In this document: positions 1-4,580 of the stretch, in pieces
How positions within the stretch are numbered: position 1 is the first letter of the stretch
Layout: the number at the start of each line of letters is the position of its first letter
Source of the DNA: an uncultured bacterium
Lineage (GTDB): Bacteria; Planctomycetota; Phycisphaerae; Sedimentisphaerales; Anaerobacaceae
NCBI GenBank assembly: GCA_913009865.1
Contig: CAJVYK010000071.1
Location: 1 to 9,581 of the forward strand
Direction: 5' to 3'
Length of the DNA: 9,581 nt
Notes under the pieces: generated by a model
Seen by the model: the letters and a program-made list of their open reading frames with translations, nothing else
The model's database searches: none
Told to the model about the DNA's origin: nothing
Made by a program: the position numbers and the translations under genes

Positions 1-287
1 CCGAGGTCATTGAAATTATGATGGCCAAACGTAAAGAAGACCGCTACAACAACGTTGAGGAACTGCTGACGGATTTAGAGGCTATTCGCAGTGGCCAACC
101 TCCACTTCTGGCGCACAAGAGATTTGACATTTCCGTACTTGAGCAATTGGAAAACGGCCAGACAATCGAAGCCAAGGAAGAAGTTTACAAAGAAGAGGCC
201 ATTACACATTACCGGATTGCGATATTGATTTTAAGCGCAGCGCTGGCAGTATCCCTTTTGATTATTCTTTTCCTTTTGATATTTTAG
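1..287 (+). CDS. Ser/Thr protein kinase, C-terminal end (5' partial)
   Basis: The open frame runs in from the left edge (frame of base 3) and ends at TAG 285-287. The first residues resemble the last helices of a Pkn/Hanks-type kinase C-lobe: a stretch of the form VIEIMMAKRKEDRYNNVEEL, where the Arg of KEDRY fits the conserved subdomain XI arginine and the following helix fits the usual 'EELLxDLEAIRSG' end of bacterial kinase domains. About 40 charged residues follow, then a hydrophobic segment of about 22 residues (AILILSAALAVSLLIILFLL) that ends the protein, so the kinase is probably tail-anchored with its catalytic domain in the cytoplasm. Most bacterial Pkn kinases instead continue past the membrane helix into an extracellular sensor domain, and here there is none. 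The ATP-binding lobe and catalytic loop lie outside the window, so activity cannot be judged. An alternative is a kinase-like pseudokinase. Confidence 0.8.
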   Translation, partial: EVIEIMMAKRKEDRYNNVEELLTDLEAIRSGQPPLLAHKRFDISVLEQLENGQTIEAKEEVYKEEAITHYRIAILILSAALAVSLLIILFLLIF

Positions 288-338
288 CTGTATAAGCTGT
301 GAATAGCGAGTCGTAAATCGAACCACGAGTCACGAGCA

Positions 339-353
339 ACGAGACACAAATTT
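339..353 (+). repeat. 15-bp direct repeat, copy 1 (ACGAGACACAAATTT)
   Basis: This 15-mer is identical to 4527-4541. It ends at the base before the ATG of the phosphotransferase gene and closes a spacer (296-353) made of related short words (GTGAATAG, GTAAATCG, CCACGAG, TCACGAG, CAACGAG). The gene's leader is therefore largely repeat-derived and has no recognisable ribosome binding site. Confidence 0.75.
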
Positions 354-1382
354 ATGCCCAGAGGCGGCGCACATTTTTCTTCCGAGGAGTTAGCTGAGGT
401 ACTCAGTCATTACGACATCGGCGTAATTCATCAGGTAAAGCCGTTGTCTGCAGGCGATAGGCGTGCGCCGAAAATGGTGGTCACATCCGAGCGGGGCAAA
501 TTCCTTTTGAAACGTCGGCCGAAAGGCAAAGACGACCTGTACCGGGTTGCCTTTGCGCACGCCGTGCAGACTCACTTAGCCGGCAAGGCCTTCCCTGTTA
601 CCTCTCTGGTAGCTACTTGCGACGAGAACAATACAATCCTTCAATTGGATAATCACATTTACGAGTTTTTCAAATTCGTTGCCGGCTCCCGCTACGACGG
701 CTCAGTCGAAGCTACTACTGATACAGGCCGGCAGTTGGCTAAATTTCACCGGCACTTAACTGATTTTGCCTGCCCATTGAAGCTATTGAGGGGCAGTTTC
801 CATGATTCTTCAACCGTCCGCAGGCATCTAAAAACAATTGGATACAACAAAACAACTGGGCCAAACAGGAAATTACAAAAGACCGCTGAGGCATTAGTGA
901 TTCTTTATAACGACTCCAGTGTTTGTGTAAACCAGCTTGGATTTGACTTGTGGGATGAGCAGATTGTACACGGCGATTGGCATCCGGGTAATATGCTCTT
1001 TTCCAGGGGCAAGCTGACTGCAGTTCTTGATTTCGATTCGGTTAAGATTGCACCGGCGGTTACCGACCTGGCCAACGGTATGCTGCAGTTTTCTATTGTC
1101 GGCAACCGTCCCAATCCTGCCGATTGGCCTGATTATCTCGACCAGGCCAAGCTCGTTCAATTTCTGAATGGCTACCGCAAAGTGATTAAGCTGGACGAAA
1201 ATAAGCTGAATTCGCTTCCTTGTTTGATGATTGAGACGATAATAGCCGAGGCGGTGTTACCGATAGCTGCTACCGGCTTTTTCGGTCATCTAAGCGGGGC
1301 CGATTTTTTAAGGATGATTTGCCGCAAAGCCGAATGGCTGAACAAAAACCGCGATAAACTGACAAAAGCAATAGAATATTAG
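354..1382 (+). CDS. Phosphotransferase of the APH/choline-kinase fold (CotS-like), substrate unknown
   Basis: A 342-aa soluble protein with the signature of the aminoglycoside phosphotransferase/choline-kinase superfamily. The catalytic loop is HGDWHPGN at residues 206-213 (catalytic Asp 208, metal-binding Asn 213), followed by LDFDSV at 225-230 with the Mg-binding Asp of the 'DFG-like' motif. In the N-lobe, FLLKRRPKG (50-58) supplies a candidate ATP-binding lysine (Lys 53). The overall form is close to CotS/HSK2-type kinases of about 330-350 aa, so the length looks complete. The substrate cannot be read from sequence; a small molecule such as a sugar, amino alcohol or spore/cell-wall component is typical of the family, and antibiotic resistance is not implied. 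ATG 354 is the only possible start in this frame after the stop at 300-302. It has no Shine-Dalgarno sequence, and the bases just before it are an intergenic repeat word. It lies 66 bp after the kinase gene and may be co-transcribed with it. Confidence 0.85.
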   Translation: MPRGGAHFSSEELAEVLSHYDIGVIHQVKPLSAGDRRAPKMVVTSERGKFLLKRRPKGKDDLYRVAFAHAVQTHLAGKAFPVTSLVATCDENNTILQLDNHIYEFFKFVAGSRYDGSVEATTDTGRQLAKFHRHLTDFACPLKLLRGSFHDSSTVRRHLKTIGYNKTTGPNRKLQKTAEALVILYNDSSVCVNQLGFDLWDEQIVHGDWHPGNMLFSRGKLTAVLDFDSVKIAPAVTDLANGMLQFSIVGNRPNPADWPDYLDQAKLVQFLNGYRKVIKLDENKLNSLPCLMIETIIAEAVLPIAATGFFGHLSGADFLRMICRKAEWLNKNRDKLTKAIEY

Positions 1383-1414
1383 TCCCAGATACCGTCATCC
1401 TCGGGAGTCCCTAT

Positions 1415-1433
1415 GACTGAGCGTAGTCGAAGG
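1415..1433. repeat. Intergenic repeat word GACTGAGCGTAGTCGAAGG
   Basis: It lies in the 73-bp gap between the convergent phosphotransferase and EF-G-like genes. The core CTGAGCGTAGTCGAAG (reverse CTTCGACTACGCTCAG) is a word I recall as widely dispersed in intergenic DNA of environmental bacteria. Beside it, 1392-1407 reads CCGTCATCCTCGGGAG, another word often found next to it. GACT/AGTC can pair over a 6-nt loop. No U-tract follows on either strand, so it is not a typical intrinsic terminator. Confidence 0.5.
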
Positions 1434-1455
1434 GCTTGGCGAGATAGGAGAAAAT

Positions 1456-3489
1456 CTACTCGCCATCCGCTTTTTGTTTCGCGTATGCTGCAACGATTTG
1501 CTGCTGGACGTTGGGCGGAGTCGGCTCATAGTGGCTAAGTGTCATTGAGTAGCTGCCGCGTCCTCCGGTAACGCTTTTCAACTGGCTGTTATACTGCGTA
1601 ACCTCGGCTAACGGCACCTGGGCCTTAATAACAATGAAGTTACCGGCTAACATATCCTGGCCGAGCACCCTTCCGCGTTTCGATGCCAAATCGCCTGCGA
1701 TATCGCCCATATTCTCTGCAGGGACAGTAATCTCCATATTCACTATCGGCTCAAGTAAAACCGGCTTTGCCTTTTGAAGAGCGTCAATAAAAGCCCCCTT
1801 GCCCGCAGCCCGAAACGCCACTTCTTTTGAATCGACAGGATGGTGCTTGCCGTCATAAACAGAAACTTTTATATCCTGCAGCGGAAAGCCCGCGACGACC
1901 CCGTTTTGCATTACGTCCCTGATGCCCTTGGCAACAGCCGGCTCAAATTGGCCGGGGATTGAAGCGCCGAAAATATCCCAGCTAAACTGCAATGGCGGGT
2001 CGGAATTGCGCTCAGCCGGTTCCACGCGGAGGTAAACTTCGCCGAATTGGCCTGCTCCGCCGCTCTGTTTTTTATGGCGGTAATGCCCCTCGGCTTTTGC
2101 GGAAATTGTCTCGTGATAGGGTATCTTCGGCTCTTTCGTATTTACCGACAGCTTAAAGCGTTTTTCCATTTTCTCGAGCATAACCCGCAGGTGCAAATCA
2201 CCAAGTCCGCTTATCACCAATTCTTTTGTCTGTTGGTCATGGGCAACCTTGAAGCACGGGTCTTCCTCACACAGTTTTTCAAGTGCCGTTCCGATTTTTT
2301 GCTCGTCTCCTCTTGTAGCCGGTTCAAGTGCCAGAGAAAACATTGGCTCAGGCACAGCCGGCATATCAAATTTGCCTGCTGCCCGGCCGTCGTGGACAAG
2401 ATCGCCGATTTTGAGATCCTCGATTTTAGCTAAGGTTATAATATCGCCGGCGATACCAGTATCGATTTCTTTATTTTCCTCACCCTGTGATTTTAAGATA
2501 TGGCCGGGGCGAATACTTTTTTTCTCATTGTTTCGCAGCATGTTGGTATCGGACTTGATTGTACCGCTGAATATACGGATGGCGGAGTACTTCATATTCG
2601 ACTTTGGGTCAAAGCCGATACGAAATACCAATCCTGCCAACGGACCGGCAGGGTCAGCGGCCAGTTCTGCTGTCTGCTCACCATCTTTAAGCTGGACGGC
2701 GTTTGCTTCAAGAGGTGACGGCGTATATTTTACAATAATGTCCAGAAGTTCACTTATTCCGATTTCTTTGCGGGCATTGGTGAAAACTATGGGAATAATT
2801 GTTCCGGCTTTTATGGCCTTTACGAACACGGAAGCTATTTTTTCGGCAGAGATTTCTTCGCCGCCAAGGTAGCTTTCCATAAGCTCATCGTCGGCCTCGA
2901 TAACACTTTCGATTAAGTCGGTATGAGCTTGAGCAACATCACCCACGGGCGAATCGCCGGTTTTGTTTTCAATACAGTCAACAACCGACGCCTTGTCCGC
3001 TGCAGGCAGATTGGCACAGCGGCATTGCAAGCCGAAAGTTTCCTGAATATTTTTTACCAGTCCAGGCAGGTCGGTATTTTCAGCGTCGATTTTGTTTATA
3101 ACGAAAAGTTTCGGCATATTAGCTTCTGTAGCTAATTCAAACAGTTTGCGGGTATTGGTTTCTATACCTGCTGCTGCGCTGATGACAATCACGGCTGTTT
3201 CTGCAGCCGGTATCGCTTTGATAGCCGGCCCGATAAAATCCGGATAGCCCGGCGTATCGATGATATTGATGAGTTTACCGCTGTGCTCGGCGTGGACTAT
3301 CGCCGAGGCAATAGAATGCTGATGTCCTTTTTCTTCGTCGTAGTAATCGCAGACGCTGGTTTGCTCATCAACACTTCCGAGCCGGTTTGTCGCACCGGTT
3401 TTGTGCAGTATTGCCTCGGCCAGAGAGGTTTTACCGCTTCCGCCGTGCCCTAAAAGAACAATGTTACGAATATCGCCGGTATCAGCCAC
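1456..3489 (-). CDS. EF-G-like translational GTPase (FusA2/EF-G-II-like paralogue)
   Basis: A 677-aa protein with the full EF-G domain order. It has a GTPase domain with P-loop GHGGSGKT (14-21), G3 DTPGYPDF (78-85), G4 NKID (132-135) and a likely G5 around 235-240. Domain II spans about 280-375. Domain III includes the LVISGLGDLHLRVMLEKM motif (424-441). Domain IV carries RHKKQSGGAGQFG (471-483). Domain V ends near SLSHYEPTP (about 650-658). Two features separate it from translocating EF-G: the G3 histidine of DTPGH is Tyr 82, and the G2 region reads DYYDEEKGHQHSI instead of an ERGITI-type switch, so the usual switch threonine is missing. This matches the accessory EF-G-like group of uncertain function rather than the main fusA, which normally sits with rpsL/rpsG/tuf. 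The start is GTG at 3489, with GGAGGTG seven bases upstream. It is transcribed alone and converges on the phosphotransferase. Confidence 0.88.
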   Translation of the reverse strand: MADTGDIRNIVLLGHGGSGKTSLAEAILHKTGATNRLGSVDEQTSVCDYYDEEKGHQHSIASAIVHAEHSGKLINIIDTPGYPDFIGPAIKAIPAAETAVIVISAAAGIETNTRKLFELATEANMPKLFVINKIDAENTDLPGLVKNIQETFGLQCRCANLPAADKASVVDCIENKTGDSPVGDVAQAHTDLIESVIEADDELMESYLGGEEISAEKIASVFVKAIKAGTIIPIVFTNARKEIGISELLDIIVKYTPSPLEANAVQLKDGEQTAELAADPAGPLAGLVFRIGFDPKSNMKYSAIRIFSGTIKSDTNMLRNNEKKSIRPGHILKSQGEENKEIDTGIAGDIITLAKIEDLKIGDLVHDGRAAGKFDMPAVPEPMFSLALEPATRGDEQKIGTALEKLCEEDPCFKVAHDQQTKELVISGLGDLHLRVMLEKMEKRFKLSVNTKEPKIPYHETISAKAEGHYRHKKQSGGAGQFGEVYLRVEPAERNSDPPLQFSWDIFGASIPGQFEPAVAKGIRDVMQNGVVAGFPLQDIKVSVYDGKHHPVDSKEVAFRAAGKGAFIDALQKAKPVLLEPIVNMEITVPAENMGDIAGDLASKRGRVLGQDMLAGNFIVIKAQVPLAEVTQYNSQLKSVTGGRGSYSMTLSHYEPTPPNVQQQIVAAYAKQKADGE

Positions 3490-3496
3490 TTTACAA

Positions 3497-3503
3497 CACC
3501 TCC
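3497..3503 (-). promoter_or_regulatory. Ribosome binding site GGAGGTG of the EF-G-like gene
   Basis: On the minus strand GGAGGTG is followed by seven bases and then GTG. Its strength and spacing decide the non-ATG start at 3489. Confidence 0.8.
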
Positions 3504-3546
3504 AAAACCTTATTCCCTTATTTCTTTGTTTCCGCTAAAGTCCATA

Positions 3547-3576
3547 ATGATACAATAACCGAGGTATAAAGGACAA
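3547..3576 (-). promoter_or_regulatory. Candidate sigma70 promoter of the EF-G-like gene
   Basis: Reading the minus strand, TTGTCC (3576-3571) is followed by an 18-bp spacer and TATCAT (3552-3547). The -10 matches consensus at five of six positions and the -35 at four of six. Transcription would start near 3540, giving a leader of about 50 nt before the GTG. No operator or riboswitch is visible in that leader. Confidence 0.5.
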
Positions 3577-3689
3577 GGTTTTTTTAGAGGTTTAGATTCT
3601 TTACTCAAACCGACCGATTTACGGCCCGAAATTACAATAACTCATTATTTAATAATATGTTCCGTAAAACAAAAAACAATCAAGAAGCC

Positions 3690-3708
3690 ATCCCGACTTC
3701 GTCGGGAT
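3690..3708. repeat. Perfect hairpin ATCCCGAC-TTC-GTCGGGAT
   Basis: Eight perfect base pairs close a 3-nt loop. It lies in the spacer upstream of the EF-G-like gene. No run of T follows on either strand, so a simple intrinsic terminator is not supported; it looks like a dispersed palindromic repeat unit. A weaker relative, CCCGATAGTTGGG, occurs at 4568-4580. Confidence 0.6.
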
Positions 3709-3716
3709 TCCGCAAT

Positions 3717-3760
3717 TTTGATTTTTAATTTATGCCATAGGTATCTTTGATTTTTAATTT
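3717..3760. repeat. 15-bp direct repeat TTTGATTTTTAATTT, two copies
   Basis: The exact copies at 3717-3731 and 3746-3760 are separated by 14 bp (ATGCCATAGGTATC). They sit between the two hairpins of this spacer in AT-rich, apparently non-coding DNA. Confidence 0.7.
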
Positions 3761-3761
3761 T

Positions 3762-3786
3762 TCAAACTGGCCATCGGTCAGTTTGA
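3762..3786. repeat. Long hairpin TCAAACTGGCC-ATC-GGTCAGTTTGA
   Basis: Eleven pairs (one of them G-U) close a 3-nt loop. On the minus strand it follows the stop of the cupin remnant by about 38 bases and is followed by an A/T-rich stretch without a clean U-run. It could be a decayed terminator of the lost cupin gene or a dispersed palindrome. Confidence 0.55.
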
Positions 3787-3823
3787 GTTCTTTAGGATTT
3801 AAGGACCAACTGCCAAGGAAAGG

Positions 3824-3988
3824 TCAGGCATCTTCCACCAGGATTATTTTAACTACATCCGCGAGAATTCTACTTTTGTGCTTGTGTTTTTCACCCGCCG
3901 GTATAAACACTCCGTCACCCGGGCCAAACACAGTTGTTTTTCCGTCGAAGTCTATTTTCCCATCTCTCTCTTCAGCTCTTAAATAAAA
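3824..3988 (-). pseudogene. Cupin-domain protein remnant, C-terminal half only
   Basis: In the minus-strand frame ending at TGA 3826-3824 the translation reads FYLRAEERDGKIDFDGK, then TTVFGPGDGVFIPAGEKHKHK, then a short strand ending LVEDA. GPGDGVFIPAGEKH fits cupin motif 2 (PGD...P.G..H), including its metal-binding histidine. The cupin motif 1 (HxH and Glu), which should lie upstream (higher coordinates), is absent: the frame upstream is low-complexity and stops at about 4046. No start codon exists in the frame. It is best read as the 3' end of a gene whose 5' half has been deleted or replaced. The small-molecule or regulatory role of the ancestor cannot be told. Calling a gene on the opposite strand here would be a mistake, because that frame only mirrors this one. 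Confidence 0.5.
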
Positions 3989-4049
3989 AAAACAGAAAAG
4001 TTGTATTTTTTTTCTGGTTTGCGTTGGCTGGCGGCGAGGGCGATTTTAT

Positions 4050-4180
4050 TGGACATTGAGAAAAGTCTCAAAAACAGTTTGTTGGCTCAGGCCATATATT
4101 GTGCTCGAAGCAAAGGCGATTCTGCTATATGGTGGTTCGGGTTATAGGGCGTTACCGGCTGAGCCGGCCGGCCGGCTAAA
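4050..4180 (+). ncRNA. Candidate structured RNA or leader upstream of a small gene
   Basis: Three nested or adjacent pairings are visible by eye. TTGAGA (4056-4061) pairs with TCTCAA (4066-4071) over the loop AAAG. GGCTCAG (4084-4090) pairs with CTGAGCC (4159-4165), extendable by two G-U pairs. Inside it, CCATATA (4092-4098) pairs with TATATGG (4126-4132), with a further GCA/TGC pair within. Immediately after comes the 16-bp palindrome AGCCGGCCGGCCGGCT (4162-4177), which competes with the second stem. I do not recognise a known riboswitch core (no match by eye to c-di-GMP-I, cobalamin, glycine, SAM or ZTP motifs). It sits 53-80 bp upstream of the two possible starts of a small gene. It could also be repeat-derived DNA with no RNA function. 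Confidence 0.3.
4162..4177. repeat. 16-bp perfect palindrome AGCCGGCCGGCCGGCT
   Basis: A very GC-rich palindrome in otherwise moderate-GC intergenic DNA, about 55 bp upstream of a small gene. It could be a protein-binding site or half of a switching RNA structure. Confidence 0.6.
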
Positions 4181-4232
4181 GAAAAGAAGTTCACCCTGTC
4201 GATATTCGGGAAGTTGAGAGGGTTTTTTTCTT

Positions 4233-4406
4233 ATGAGTTTTGAAGGATGTATGCGTATGAGTAAAAGGGAGTTAATAGACTGCATTTGTGAAATCAACAG
4301 AAGCGCCAAGCCGGAATTTCTCGCAAGTTTTTCTGAGGAAGATTTGAGCGCTTATCTTGACCATTTAATGGAGCTGAATTTGGAAGAATTGGTTGTTAGC
4401 TGCTAA
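4233..4406 (+). CDS. Small uncharacterised protein (57 aa, or 49 aa from the internal ATG)
   Basis: The translation starts MSFEGCMRMSKRELIDCI and continues through INRSAKPEFLASFSEEDL and AYLDHLMELN to a short end LEELVVSC, with TAA at 4404-4406. The composition is protein-like: amphipathic, acidic, helical, with no low-complexity stretch. The motif 'INRSAxPEFLxxFxxxDLxxYLxHL' looks like a short conserved helical domain that I believe recurs in planctomycete proteins, though I cannot name a family. ATG 4257 has AAGGA nine bases upstream (4243-4247) and is the likelier start; ATG 4233 has GAGAGGG ten bases upstream (4216-4222). There is no membrane helix. It has three Cys in the 49-aa form and a fourth if ATG 4233 is used. 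It is alone on this strand in a repeat-rich gap and follows a possibly structured leader. Confidence 0.6.
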   Translation: MSFEGCMRMSKRELIDCICEINRSAKPEFLASFSEEDLSAYLDHLMELNLEELVVSC

Positions 4407-4409
4407 ATT

Positions 4410-4492
4410 CGTATCTCGTTCTCCGTAGTCCGTAATCCACAGGATGCCTTACGGCAGGACTTTATAGGAGAATGCCTGACGGCGGAGATACG
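4410..4492. repeat. Small inverted/direct repeat patch bounded by CGTATCTC...GAGATACG
   Basis: The 8-bp inverted repeats 4410-4417 and 4485-4492 bound a 67-bp core. The core carries ATGCCTTACGGCAG (4444-4457), and ATGCCTGACGGCGG (4472-4485) overlaps the right arm by one base; these are near-identical 14-bp direct repeats, each able to form a 3-4 bp mini-hairpin. It starts just after the stop of the small gene. No coding potential is seen. It may be a non-autonomous element or an accretion of intergenic repeat words. Confidence 0.45.
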
Positions 4493-4526
4493 TTTCACCT
4501 ATCGCTACAGTGGCTTGATACGGCGG

Positions 4527-4541
4527 ACGAGACACAAATTT
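4527..4541 (+). repeat. 15-bp direct repeat, copy 2 (ACGAGACACAAATTT)
   Basis: Identical to 339-353. It is followed by TTACGAACTACGAAC, two tandem 'ACGAAC' words. It lies 40 bp beyond the 3' end of the CvpA-like gene. Confidence 0.75.
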
Positions 4542-4580
4542 TACGAACTACGAACTTGTTTCATTATCCCGATAGTTGGG

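Noticed and set aside
354..1382. Aminoglycoside resistance gene
   Set aside because: The APH fold alone does not show this; there are no resistance-class features, no mobile context and no strong promoter.
2249..2872. 207-codon plus-strand open frame inside the EF-G-like gene
   Set aside because: The minus-strand frame is an unmistakable EF-G-like protein; the plus-strand product is low-complexity and Ser-rich, as expected for an antisense shadow.
3747..3986. 79-codon plus-strand open frame in the spacer
   Set aside because: It lies exactly opposite the cupin remnant; the minus-strand frame has a recognisable cupin motif, while the plus-strand product is Ser/Pro-rich with no family features.
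4080..4180. Known riboswitch (c-di-GMP-I or similar)
   Set aside because: GCAAAGGC at 4110-4117 recalls the c-di-GMP-I core, but the other conserved blocks and the tetraloop-receptor arrangement are missing.
4185..4230. Possible intrinsic terminator before T7 at 4223-4229
   Set aside because: Only ACCCT/AGGGT (five pairs over a long loop) precedes the T-run, too weak for a terminator; the T-run also lies between a ribosome binding site and a start codon.
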